NCBI RefSeq assembly: GCF_014648055.1
Contig: NZ_BMQJ01000001.1
Coordinates: 124,001-188,000 of the forward strand
Source of the DNA: Streptosporangium pseudovulgare
GTDB lineage: Bacteria; Actinomycetota; Actinomycetes; Streptosporangiales; Streptosporangiaceae
Direction: 5' to 3'
DNA: 64,000 nt
The notes below the pieces were generated by a model. The model worked only from the letters and a program-made list of their open reading frames with translations, did not search any database and was not told the origin of the DNA. Positions 25,437 through 33,058 of this stretch are shown one piece after another (position 1 is the first letter of the stretch; each line of letters starts with the position of its first letter). A program made the translations under genes and the position numbers.

Positions 25437-27713
25437 ATGACCGAACGGAAGGTGGCGGGCCGGTACCACCTGATCGAACCCATTGGCGAGGGCGGCATGG
25501 GCGTCGTGTGGCGCGCCCACGACGAGCTCCTCGACCGGATCGTGGCGATCAAGGAGGTCCGCTACCGCGACGTCGACGGCGCCGCCCGGGCGGACCTGAA
25601 CCGGCGGACCATCCGCGAGGCCAGGAGCGCCGGGCGGCTCGACCACCCGTCTGTGATCATCATTCACGACGTGGTGGAGGAGGACGGCCGTCCCTGGATC
25701 ATCATGCAGCTGGTCCGGTCGCGGTCACTGGGACAGGTCGTCCGCGCCGGGGGGCCGCTGCCGCCCGGACGGGTGGCGGCCGTGGGGACGCAGGTGCTGG
25801 GCGCGCTGCTCGCGGCGCACACCGCCGGGGTGCTGCACCGCGACGTCAAGCCCGAGAACGTGCTGCTGGCCGACGACGGCCGCGTGGTGCTCACCGACTT
25901 CGGCATCGCCTCGATGGCGCAGGAGACGGGGATCACCCGGACCGGCGGGGTCGTCGGCACCCCGGCGTTCCTGCCGCCCGAGCGGCTCCACGGGCTGCCC
26001 GCCACCCCCGCGTCGGACCTGTGGTCCCTCGGGGCGACGCTGTACGCGGCCGTGGAGGGCCGCCCGCCGTTCGAGCGCGCCACGGCCGCGGCGACCATGA
26101 TGGCCGTCCTGCACGGCGAACCCGCGCCCCTGTCGCACGCAGGGCCGCTCGCCACCGCGATCCTGGGGCTGATGGCCAGGGAGCCCGCGGAGCGGATGCC
26201 GGCCGATCAGGCCATGGCGCTGCTCACCCGGGCGTCCTCCGCGGCGCCCACCGGAAGCGAGGCGGGCGTTCTCCCGGCGGCGGGCGCCGGGGAGCCCGCC
26301 GGGCCCGCCGGGCCCGCCGGGCCGCCGACGAGGCCCTCGGGCCGCGGCTCCCGGGCGGCCCGCTCCGGGGAGCGGTCCCGTCCCGCCGAGACCGCGCCGC
26401 AGGGGTCCCACCCGCGGTACGAACCGCGGGACGAGGGGGCGCGGCACGACCTCCAGCCGGGGCGGCACGCCTTCCCCGACGGCCCCGCCGCCGTCCCGGG
26501 GCACACGTTCCCGGAGGCCCCGCGGGCCCTCCACGAGGGTCACGGGCACCGGGGACTGCCGGGTCACCCCGGCGCGCCGGCGTACCGGGACGAGGCGCCG
26601 TACGGGGGCCTCCCGCCGTACGGCGGCGGCCAGGAGCGGAACGGGCCGCCGCACCCGGGTGGGCACGGCGGCGCCCCGGCGGCGTATCCGGAGGCGCCGC
26701 GCCACGTCGGCCCGCACGGCGCCGCGCCGTACACGGGGAGCCCGCACGGAGCCGCGCCCTACGGAGGGGACCCGCACGGAGCCGCGCCGCACGTGGGGAG
26801 CCCTCATGGGGCCTCGCCGCACGCGGAGAGCCCCGCTCACCCCGGCCCGCCGCAGCCCGGGACGCCGTACCGGGAGGTCGCGGCGCACCGGGAGGCGCCG
26901 CCGTACCCTGGCGGCCCGGCGCACGGCGGCGACCCGGAGCGGCCCGGTTACCGGAGCGCTCCGACGCAGGCCGGGCACGGAGCGCACCCGGACGCCTCGC
27001 CGTACCCGGACGGGCGGCCGGACCGCGGGCGGGCCGCCGGGGACGACGCGCCCGGGGACCGGCGCTTCCCGGTGGCGCAGGCCGCGCTGGTGGCCGGTTC
27101 CGCCGCGCTCGCCGTGCTGCTCGGTGTCGGCGGCTGGCTGGTGTTCCAGGACTGGCGGCCCGCGACCGGGACGGTCAAGGAGACGTCCGCCCCGTCCGGC
27201 GAGGCGACCACCTCCCCCCGGCCCTCCGGGACGCCCCGCCCGACCGCCTCTCCGTCGGCGGGCACGGGCCGGACGACGCCCAGGGGCTGGCGGACCTACC
27301 GCGACCGGCTGGGCTTCACGGTCGACGTGCCGCGCGGCTGGACCGCCCGGCGGTTCCCCGACCGGGACCGCGTGGAGTTCCGGGCCCCGGGGTCGAAGAC
27401 GTTCCTGTGGATCGAGTCGACCGAGGACCCGGAGAAGGATCCGGTCCGGCACTGGCTGAAGGTCGAGCGGAGCGGGCGGGCCAGGCAGCTGTGGCCCGGC
27501 TACCGCCGCATCGGCATCAGCGCGCGGACGTACCTCTCCCGGAGCGCCGCCGACTGGGAGTTCACCTACCTCAAGGGCGGGGTCCGCATGCACGTCCTCG
27601 ACCGGGGGTTCCACACGGCCACCGGCCGCCCGTACGCGATCTACGTGGAGAGCCCCGAGTCCGACTGGAACCGGGCCCTCTTCGACAACATCGTCCGGGG
27701 CTTCCGGCCCTGA
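25437..27713 (+). CDS. membrane Ser/Thr protein kinase (PknB-like) with novel ectodomain, copy 2
   Basis: A 758-residue paralogue of the preceding kinase. The kinase domain has GEGGMG, Lys39 in VAIKEVRY, HRDVKPEN and DFG. A very long Pro/His/Gly/Ala-rich linker (about 275-540) contains a tandem PHGAAP repeat. One transmembrane helix lies at about 543-571, and the ectodomain of about 140 residues begins GWRTYRDRLGF and shares ADWEFT, DRGF and YAIY positions with copy 1. ATG 25437 follows GGGAGGGG with 8 nt spacing. The gap to copy 1 is only 49 nt, so co-transcription is likely, although TACGAT near 25404 could be a promoter. Ligand unknown. Confidence 0.9.
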   Translation: MTERKVAGRYHLIEPIGEGGMGVVWRAHDELLDRIVAIKEVRYRDVDGAARADLNRRTIREARSAGRLDHPSVIIIHDVVEEDGRPWIIMQLVRSRSLGQVVRAGGPLPPGRVAAVGTQVLGALLAAHTAGVLHRDVKPENVLLADDGRVVLTDFGIASMAQETGITRTGGVVGTPAFLPPERLHGLPATPASDLWSLGATLYAAVEGRPPFERATAAATMMAVLHGEPAPLSHAGPLATAILGLMAREPAERMPADQAMALLTRASSAAPTGSEAGVLPAAGAGEPAGPAGPAGPPTRPSGRGSRAARSGERSRPAETAPQGSHPRYEPRDEGARHDLQPGRHAFPDGPAAVPGHTFPEAPRALHEGHGHRGLPGHPGAPAYRDEAPYGGLPPYGGGQERNGPPHPGGHGGAPAAYPEAPRHVGPHGAAPYTGSPHGAAPYGGDPHGAAPHVGSPHGASPHAESPAHPGPPQPGTPYREVAAHREAPPYPGGPAHGGDPERPGYRSAPTQAGHGAHPDASPYPDGRPDRGRAAGDDAPGDRRFPVAQAALVAGSAALAVLLGVGGWLVFQDWRPATGTVKETSAPSGEATTSPRPSGTPRPTASPSAGTGRTTPRGWRTYRDRLGFTVDVPRGWTARRFPDRDRVEFRAPGSKTFLWIESTEDPEKDPVRHWLKVERSGRARQLWPGYRRIGISARTYLSRSAADWEFTYLKGGVRMHVLDRGFHTATGRPYAIYVESPESDWNRALFDNIVRGFRP
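26721..26835 (+). repeat. tandem coding repeat (PHGAAP-type) in the kinase linker
   Basis: Four imperfect 36- to 39-nt units encode PHGAAPY/PHGAAPH/PHGASPH modules in the cytoplasmic linker of the second kinase. The units are close enough in DNA to vary by slippage or recombination. Confidence 0.6.
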
Positions 27714-27731
27714 CCGGGACCCGGGGGCGGG

Positions 27732-27766
27732 GCGCCGCGTGCCCGGACGCGGCGGCACCCCGTCTC
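27732..27766 (+). terminator. hairpin after the second kinase gene
   Basis: GCCGCGT (27734-27740) pairs with ACGCGGC (27747-27753), extended by GGGG with CCCC through mismatches, just after the kinase stop and before azlC. No U tract. Confidence 0.4.
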
Positions 27767-27805
27767 ACCACCTGGAATGCTGAAATGACCATTTATGACG
27801 GCACA

Positions 27806-27811
27806 TAACCT
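27806..27811 (+). promoter_or_regulatory. predicted -10 box of azlCD (leaderless start)
   Basis: TAACCT ends 7 nt before ATG 27819, with no ribosome binding site between. It is the same layout as other leaderless starts in this window. Confidence 0.45.
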
Positions 27812-27818
27812 CGATGAC

Positions 27819-28499
27819 ATGGATGAAACCACTCGGTCCTCGGCGGTCCGTGACGGCCTCGGGGTGGGGATCGCCGTGGGACTGGCCGGGCTGGCGTTCG
27901 GCGCCGCTGCGGCGACCGCCGGACTGACCGTCGCGCAGGCGTGCGCGCTGAGTGTGTTCGCCTTCACCGGGGCCTCGCAGTTCGCCCTGGTCGGGGTGGT
28001 CGCGGGCGGCGGCAGCCTCGTCGCGGGCACCGCGGGCGCGCTGCTGCTCGGCGCCCGCAACGGCCTGTACGGCCTGCGCATGGCGGATCTCCTGGGCGTA
28101 CGGGGCTGGCGGCGGCTGCCGGTCGCACACGGCGTGATCGACGAGACGACGGCCGTGTCCCTGGCCCAGCCCGACGCGAGGGCGGCCAGGACCGGGTTCT
28201 TCGTCACGTTCGCCACCCTCTACCTGACGTGGAACGCCACCACGCTGCTCGGCGCGGCCGGGGTCTCCCGCCTGGCCGACCCGGACGTGCTCGGCCTGGA
28301 CGCCGTGGGCCCCGCGACCTTCCTCGCCATCCTGTGGCCCCGGCTCACCGGGGGCGGGCCCGACGTCCGCACGCTGCGGCTGATCGCGGGCGGCGGCGCG
28401 GCGGCGGCGCTGGCCACCACGCCGTTCACCCCGCCGGGCGTGCCCGTGCTGATCGCCGCGGCGGCCGTGCTCGCCGTGGTGCTGAGGAGGCCCGCGTGA
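27819..28499 (+). CDS. azlC: AzlC family branched-chain amino acid exporter, large subunit
   Basis: A 226-residue membrane protein of the AzlC/LIV-E family, which with AzlD exports branched-chain amino acids or their analogues. Features are the family stretch FAFTGASQFALVGVV in helix 2, GARNGLYGLRMADLLG, and the loop HGVIDETTAVSLAQ; six or seven hydrophobic helices are visible. I place the start at ATG 27819 because of the -10 box 7 nt upstream; ATG 27795 is in frame but has no ribosome binding site. It overlaps azlD by 4 nt (GTGA). The pair is flanked by kinase genes. Confidence 0.88.
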   Translation: MDETTRSSAVRDGLGVGIAVGLAGLAFGAAAATAGLTVAQACALSVFAFTGASQFALVGVVAGGGSLVAGTAGALLLGARNGLYGLRMADLLGVRGWRRLPVAHGVIDETTAVSLAQPDARAARTGFFVTFATLYLTWNATTLLGAAGVSRLADPDVLGLDAVGPATFLAILWPRLTGGGPDVRTLRLIAGGGAAAALATTPFTPPGVPVLIAAAAVLAVVLRRPA

Positions 28500-28816
28500 G
28501 CGGCACGGGCCTCTGGTGGGCCGTCGTGGCGACCTGCGCCGGGTGCTACGTGCTCAAGCTCGCCGGGCTGTCGGCCCCGCGCCGGGTGCTCGACCATCCC
28601 CGGGTGCAGCGGTTCGCGGCGCTGGTTCCGGTCGCGCTGCTGGCCGCGCTGGTCGCGGTGCAGACCTTCGCCCAGGGCCGGGCGCTCCACTTCGACCTGC
28701 CGCGCACCGCCGGGCTCGGCGCGGCCGTCGTCGCCCTGCTGCTGCGCGCGCCCTTCCTGGTCGTCCTGGCCGCCGCCGCGGTCGTCACGGCCGTGCTGCG
28801 CCACCTGCTCGCCTGA
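28496..28816 (+). CDS. azlD: AzlD family branched-chain amino acid exporter, small subunit
   Basis: A 106-residue protein with four hydrophobic helices (SGTGLWWAVVATCAGCYVL is the first; the others are about 42-60, 68-85 and 87-104). The size, topology and position right after azlC identify it as AzlD. GTG 28496 overlaps the azlC stop and has GAGGAGG 5 nt upstream, so translation is coupled. The residue pattern alone would not be decisive. Confidence 0.85.
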   Translation: MSGTGLWWAVVATCAGCYVLKLAGLSAPRRVLDHPRVQRFAALVPVALLAALVAVQTFAQGRALHFDLPRTAGLGAAVVALLLRAPFLVVLAAAAVVTAVLRHLLA

Positions 28817-28877
28817 GGACGGATCCCGCTCCGGGGTTTCGGGAATGCGATGGTAAATCCTGGGTATTCGGCACCCC

Positions 28878-30515
28878 ATGACCGATTCTCAGGTGATCAT
28901 CGGCTCCCGATACCGGCTGCTGGAGCAGATCGGCCGGGGAGGCATGGGCACGGTCTGGCGGGCACGTGACGAGGTGCTCGGCCGGGACGTCGCGGTCAAG
29001 GAGGTCATCCCCTCCCCCGACCTCTCCAGCCTGGAGCGTGAGATCTTCACCTTACGGACGCTGAGGGAGGCCCGCGCCGCCGGACGCATCGGCCACCCGG
29101 GCGTCGCGACGGTCTACGACGTCATCGAGGAGAGCGACCGTCCCTGGATCGTCATGCAGCTCGTGGACTCCAGGACACTGGGGGCCGTGGTCCGCGAGGA
29201 CGGCCCGCTGCCGCCCAGGCGGGTGGCGGAGATCGCGCTCGACGTGCTCGGGGCGCTGGTCGCCGCCCACCGGGTGGGCGTGCTGCACCGCGACGTCAAA
29301 CCCGACAACGTCCTGATCGCGAGGAACGGCCGGGCCGTACTGACGGACTTCGGCATCGCGATGCTGGAGGGCGACTCGTCGGTCACCCGGACCGGGGCGC
29401 TCATCGGCACCCCGGCGTTCATCGCGCCCGAGCGGGCCGGCGGGGGACCGGCGGAGTTCGCCTCCGACCTGTGGTCGCTCGGCGTGACCATGTACATGGC
29501 CGTCGAGGGCCGCTCCCCCTTCGAGCGGGCGCATCCGCTGGCGACGCTCAGCGCCGTCATGCACCAGGACCCGCCGCCGCTGCGGTCCGCCGGGCCGCTG
29601 GCGCCGGCGATCTTCGGCCTGCTCGGCAAGGACCCGGCGCGGCGCATGACCGCCGAGGAGCTCCAGATCCACCTGCAGGCGATCGTGAGCGGGGCCGAGC
29701 CGCAGCCCACCGCGCCCGTCGCGCTCACGGCGGGCGCGGTCCCGCGGCCCCGGGCCGCGTCCGGCGCCCTGCCCGGCGCGGCGGCCGCGGCGGCGGGAGC
29801 GGAGGCCACGCCGCCGCCGGAGTCCCCCGGCCGGCCCCCCGGGTACGCCCCGGGCGGCCCGCCACGGCGGCGGCTGCCGGGTGGCGCCCTGGTGGCCGCG
29901 GCGCTCGCCGCGACCCTGGCCTCCGGCGCCTTCGCCTGGGTGAACGTCACCGACCCCGGATCCGCGACCATACGGCAGACCGTCCCGGCGAGCGTCCCCG
30001 TCAAGAAGAAGACCCCGGAGAAGACCCCGGAGAAGGCCAAGCCGTCCGAGGCCCCCGCCACGAAGGAGCCGACCGGCACCCGCACCGGCGTCCGCGACGA
30101 CGGCGGGACCGGGCGCTCCGCCACATCGCCTCCGACGGGGCCCCGGCAGGGCGGCGACGCCCGGCGGGACGGCGCGGGCGGGGCCGAGGACGCCCCGGCC
30201 CCGAAGCCGGACGACAAGCCGTCGAATGACCCCGGGAAGGGGGCGGAGAAGGAGGCGGGGAAGAAGCCGGAGAAGAACTCCGGTGAGAAGCCGGAGAAGC
30301 CGAAGGACCAGGGAAAAGCACCGGAGGACTCCGGCAAGGACGACAGCCAGGAGTCCGGCAGGGGACCGGCGGAGGAGGACACGCGAAATCAGGGGGAGAA
30401 CCAGGGCGGGGACTCGGTCGATCCGTACAGCGAACCGAACGCCACGGGGGGAAAGGCGCCGGAGGCCGGCACGGAAAAGGTCACGGTCCTGGCGGGCGGT
30501 AGGGGCGCCGGGTGA
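28878..30515 (+). CDS. membrane Ser/Thr protein kinase (PknB-like) with charged tail, copy 3
   Basis: A 545-residue Hanks kinase. The kinase domain (about 10-275) has GRGGMG, Lys41 in [14 protein letters not shown] and DFG. An Ala/Pro/Gly linker leads to a transmembrane helix at about 335-356. The extracytoplasmic part is entirely low-complexity, rich in Lys, Glu, Pro, Asp and Gly (repeats such as EKTPEKAKP and EKPEKPKDQ). Unlike the two kinases upstream it has no folded ectodomain. ATG 28878 is the start; no ribosome binding site is clear, and TATTCG 7 nt upstream is a weak -10 candidate. It ends facing the rluD-like gene. Confidence 0.88.
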   Translation: MTDSQVIIGSRYRLLEQIGRGGMGTVWRARDEVLGRDVAVKEVIPSPDLSSLEREIFTLRTLREARAAGRIGHPGVATVYDVIEESDRPWIVMQLVDSRTLGAVVREDGPLPPRRVAEIALDVLGALVAAHRVGVLHRDVKPDNVLIARNGRAVLTDFGIAMLEGDSSVTRTGALIGTPAFIAPERAGGGPAEFASDLWSLGVTMYMAVEGRSPFERAHPLATLSAVMHQDPPPLRSAGPLAPAIFGLLGKDPARRMTAEELQIHLQAIVSGAEPQPTAPVALTAGAVPRPRAASGALPGAAAAAAGAEATPPPESPGRPPGYAPGGPPRRRLPGGALVAAALAATLASGAFAWVNVTDPGSATIRQTVPASVPVKKKTPEKTPEKAKPSEAPATKEPTGTRTGVRDDGGTGRSATSPPTGPRQGGDARRDGAGGAEDAPAPKPDDKPSNDPGKGAEKEAGKKPEKNSGEKPEKPKDQGKAPEDSGKDDSQESGRGPAEEDTRNQGENQGGDSVDPYSEPNATGGKAPEAGTEKVTVLAGGRGAG

Positions 30516-30674
30516 CCCGGGACCGGGAGACCGCCCCGGGGGCGGACGGCCCGGCCGGTCTCCGGGACCCGTCCGGCGGATCGTCACCACGACGAGGGTC
30601 CGCCGGGCAGGCCCCGGAGACCGGTCACGGTGAGCCCGCGGACCGGTCCTTTCGGCGCGGGCCCCGGAAGACCG

Positions 30675-31604
30675 TCAGAAGTCCGCGCCGACGAGCTCCA
30701 GCGCGCGCGCCAGGTCCTCGGGGTAGTCGGTCGTGAACGTCATCCACTCCCCCGTCACCGGGTGCTCGAAGGCCAGCGAGACCGCGTGCAGCCACTGCCG
30801 GGTCACGCCCAGCCGCGCGGCCAGCTTGGGGTCGGCGCCGTACAGCATGTCGCCGACGCAGGGGTGGCGCAGCGCCGACATGTGGACCCGGATCTGGTGG
30901 GTCCGGCCCGTCTCCAGCTTGATGTCCAGCAGCGACGCGGCGCGGAACGCCTCGATCGTGTCGTAGTGGGTGACCGAGTCCTTGCCGCCCGCCACGACCG
31001 CGAACCGGCCGTCGCCGACCGGGTGACGGTCGATGGGCGCGTCCACCGTGCCGCGCAGCGGGTCGGGGTGGCCCTGGACCAGCGCGTGGTAGCGCTTGTC
31101 GACGGTGCGTTCCTTGAAGGCCCGCTTCAGGCGGGAGTAGGCGATCTCGCTCTTGGCCACGACCATGGCACCGGTGGTGTTGGCGTCGAGGCGGTGCACG
31201 ATGCCCTGCCGCTCGGCGGCGCCGCTGGTCGCCACCCGGTGTCCGGTGCCGAGCAGGCCGCCGATCACGGTGGGCCCGGTCCAGCCGACGGTGGGGTGGG
31301 CGGCCACGCCGACCGGTTTGTTGACGACGACGATGTCGTCGTCCTCGTAGACGATCGTCATGCCGGGGACCGGCTCGGCGACCGGCATCGGCGTGGTGGG
31401 CGGGGGCGGCAGCATGACGTCCAGCCACGCGCCCGCGTGGACCCGGTCGGACTTGGCCGCGGGCGAGCCGTCCACCAGCACGTCCCCGGCGGCGACCAGC
31501 TCCGCCGCGCGGGTGCGGGACAACCCGAACAGCCGGGACAGCGCCGCGTCGAGGCGCTCGCCCTCCAGGCCGTCGGGAACGGGGAGACTCCGCTGTTCAG
31601 CCAT
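30675..31604 (-). CDS. rluD: RluD-like 23S rRNA pseudouridine synthase
   Basis: A 309-residue RluA/RluD family pseudouridine synthase. An S4-like RNA-binding domain comes first ([29 protein letters not shown]), followed by the catalytic domain with [13 protein letters not shown] and [15 protein letters not shown], in which Asp is the catalytic residue. [13 protein letters not shown] and [15 protein letters not shown] follow. ATG 31604 overlaps the lspA stop by one base (TGATG). It is the third gene of a dksA-like/lspA/rluD operon, an arrangement common in actinomycetes. Which uridines it modifies is not shown. Confidence 0.92.
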   Translation of the reverse strand: MAEQRSLPVPDGLEGERLDAALSRLFGLSRTRAAELVAAGDVLVDGSPAAKSDRVHAGAWLDVMLPPPPTTPMPVAEPVPGMTIVYEDDDIVVVNKPVGVAAHPTVGWTGPTVIGGLLGTGHRVATSGAAERQGIVHRLDANTTGAMVVAKSEIAYSRLKRAFKERTVDKRYHALVQGHPDPLRGTVDAPIDRHPVGDGRFAVVAGGKDSVTHYDTIEAFRAASLLDIKLETGRTHQIRVHMSALRHPCVGDMLYGADPKLAARLGVTRQWLHAVSLAFEHPVTGEWMTFTTDYPEDLARALELVGADF

Positions 31605-32143
31605 CACTTCTCTGCTCTTCCGGTGTCGCGGGTGCCGTCGATCTGGTAGCCCCTCCAGGCGAGGAAGACGGCCAGGATCCCACCGCAGACGATCGCCGAG
31701 TCGGCGACGTTGAAGACCGGGAAGTGGCCGGGGAAGGTCTCGATGAAGTCGACCACGTGCCCCTGGAACGGCGAGGGCCGGCCGAAGCCCGAGGGCCAGC
31801 GCAGGAGCCGGTCGGTCAGGTTGCCGAGCGCCCCGCCGAGCATCAGCGCGAGCGTGACGGCCCACGGCAGGCTGCGCAGGTGCCGCGCGGTCCGCAGGAT
31901 GGCGACCACCACGGCGGCGGCGACGAACGTGAAGACGATCGTCATGCCGGTGCCGATGCTGAACGCGGCCCCCGAGTTGAAGATCACCCGGAACTGGAGG
32001 AGGCCGGGGATGAGGACGAGGGGATCGCGGCCCTCCAGCGTCCTCAGCACGACCGTCTTGGTGAGCAGGTCCAGGCCGTAGACGATCGGGACGATCGTGG
32101 CGAGGACGGCGATCCTCCGCCTGCCCGGCGGGGCGGCCGTCAC
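31604..32143 (-). CDS. lspA: lipoprotein signal peptidase LspA
   Basis: Aspartic peptidase of the membrane that cleaves prolipoprotein signal peptides. The 179-residue protein has four hydrophobic helices and the two catalytic Asp motifs: GNLTDRLLR and [12 protein letters not shown], with the [10 protein letters not shown] stretch ahead of them. GTG 32143 follows GGAGGGGG; an in-frame extension to 32266 would overlap the upstream gene and is rejected. It lies 23 nt after the dksA-like gene and overlaps rluD by one base. Its substrates are the lipoproteins of the envelope. Confidence 0.93.
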   Translation of the reverse strand: MTAAPPGRRRIAVLATIVPIVYGLDLLTKTVVLRTLEGRDPLVLIPGLLQFRVIFNSGAAFSIGTGMTIVFTFVAAAVVVAILRTARHLRSLPWAVTLALMLGGALGNLTDRLLRWPSGFGRPSPFQGHVVDFIETFPGHFPVFNVADSAIVCGGILAVFLAWRGYQIDGTRDTGRAEK

Positions 32144-32166
32144 CGCCCCCTCCGCCGGGCCGCCGG

Positions 32167-32583
32167 TCAGCGGCGCTCCTCCCGCTGCTTGCAGGCCACG
32201 CACAGCGTCGCCCTCGGGAACGCCAGCAGACGTTCCTTGCCGATCTGCTTGTGGCACGATTCGCACACTCCGTAGGTACCCGCGTCGATCCGGGCGATCG
32301 CCCGCTCATTCTGCGCGACCAGGTCGCGTGAATTCAGGGTAAGGGCGATCTCACGTTCTCGTTCATACGTCCGCGCCCCGGCGTCCGCCTGGTCGTCCCC
32401 CGCTCCGTCGGTCACGTCGCGGGCGGCGATCTCGCTCTCCGCCTTGACGATCTCCTTGGTGAGCTCTTCGATCTCCCCGGCCAGGCGCTCGCGGACCTCC
32501 GCCAGTTCCTCGGCCGACCAGGTGGCGGAACCGTCCTGCGACGGCCCCGCGGCGCTCTCGTCTGCGCGCACAGTCGCGGCCAT
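32167..32583 (-). CDS. TraR/DksA-family zinc-finger protein
   Basis: A 138-residue protein with a coiled-coil segment (about 24-65, [20 protein letters not shown]) and a C-terminal four-Cys zinc finger ([13 protein letters not shown] and CVAC), the TraR/DksA arrangement. Such proteins bind the RNA polymerase secondary channel. Actinobacterial members often lack the acidic tip of true DksA, so the effect on transcription cannot be assumed. ATG 32583 has GAGGAGG upstream. It leads the lspA-rluD operon and is divergent from ileS. Confidence 0.85.
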   Translation of the reverse strand: MAATVRADESAAGPSQDGSATWSAEELAEVRERLAGEIEELTKEIVKAESEIAARDVTDGAGDDQADAGARTYEREREIALTLNSRDLVAQNERAIARIDAGTYGVCESCHKQIGKERLLAFPRATLCVACKQREERR

Positions 32584-32636
32584 GCCGGCCTCCTCGTTCG
32601 ATCGGACCGTAACCCGATGCGGTAAACGGTGCGGGC

Positions 32637-32665
32637 AGCTTAGGTCCGCGATAACAGAACGGCAA
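32637..32665 (-). promoter_or_regulatory. promoter of the dksA-like/lspA/rluD operon
   Basis: On the minus strand TTGCCG (32660-32665) and TAAGCT (32637-32642) are separated by 17 nt, a good sigma-70-type pair. It would give a leader of about 45-50 nt before ATG 32583. Confidence 0.6.
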
Positions 32666-32767
32666 ACGACCCGCCCACATGTTTACCACTCCCGTACCAT
32701 CCGGCCCCGTGCTCTCCCTCCCGCGCACGCGGACGATATACGGGAAGCTTCCGGCGGGCGGGTGCGT

Positions 32768-32773
32768 TATCGT
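32768..32773 (+). promoter_or_regulatory. predicted -10 box of the ileS T-box transcript
   Basis: TATCGT lies just before the first recognisable base of T-box stem I, so initiation would be near 32780. The -35 region is not obvious. Confidence 0.4.
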
Positions 32774-32779
32774 GGGAGT

Positions 32780-33047
32780 TCGCAAAGGCGTTGACGGGGA
32801 CGAGTACGTCCGGGCCTCCCTCGCGCGAGCGACCCGGGGACGGTGTGAGCCCGGGGCGAGAACCCGGACGGAAATCACCCCCGAGCCGCCGGAGGAACGG
32901 CCCGCGACGGGCTCAGTAGAACCGGCAGCGACCCGAAGGAAGAGGGCCTCCCTCCGCCGTTCCCCGGCGGCGAGGGGCCAAGGAGGGTGGTACCGCGGGG
33001 CCGCGAGGTCTCGTCCCTCCACGCCACTGCCAGCACCAGCGTGGAGG
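32780..33047 (+). promoter_or_regulatory. translational T-box riboswitch (tRNA-Ile sensing) of ileS
   Basis: The T-box sequence AGGGTGGTACCGCG is at 32984-32997, and its TGGT (32988-32991) can pair with the ACCA end of uncharged tRNA. Stem I lies upstream, with an ATC Ile specifier in GAAATCACC (32874-32876). There is no terminator with a U tract. Instead CCTCCACGC (33016-33024) pairs with GCGTGGAGG (33039-33047), which contains the ileS Shine-Dalgarno GGAGG. The same CCTCC can pair with GGAGGG of the T-box element in the antisequestrator form. Uncharged tRNA-Ile should thus free the ribosome binding site. Confidence 0.9.
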
Positions 33048-33058
33048 TCCCGCCCGTC

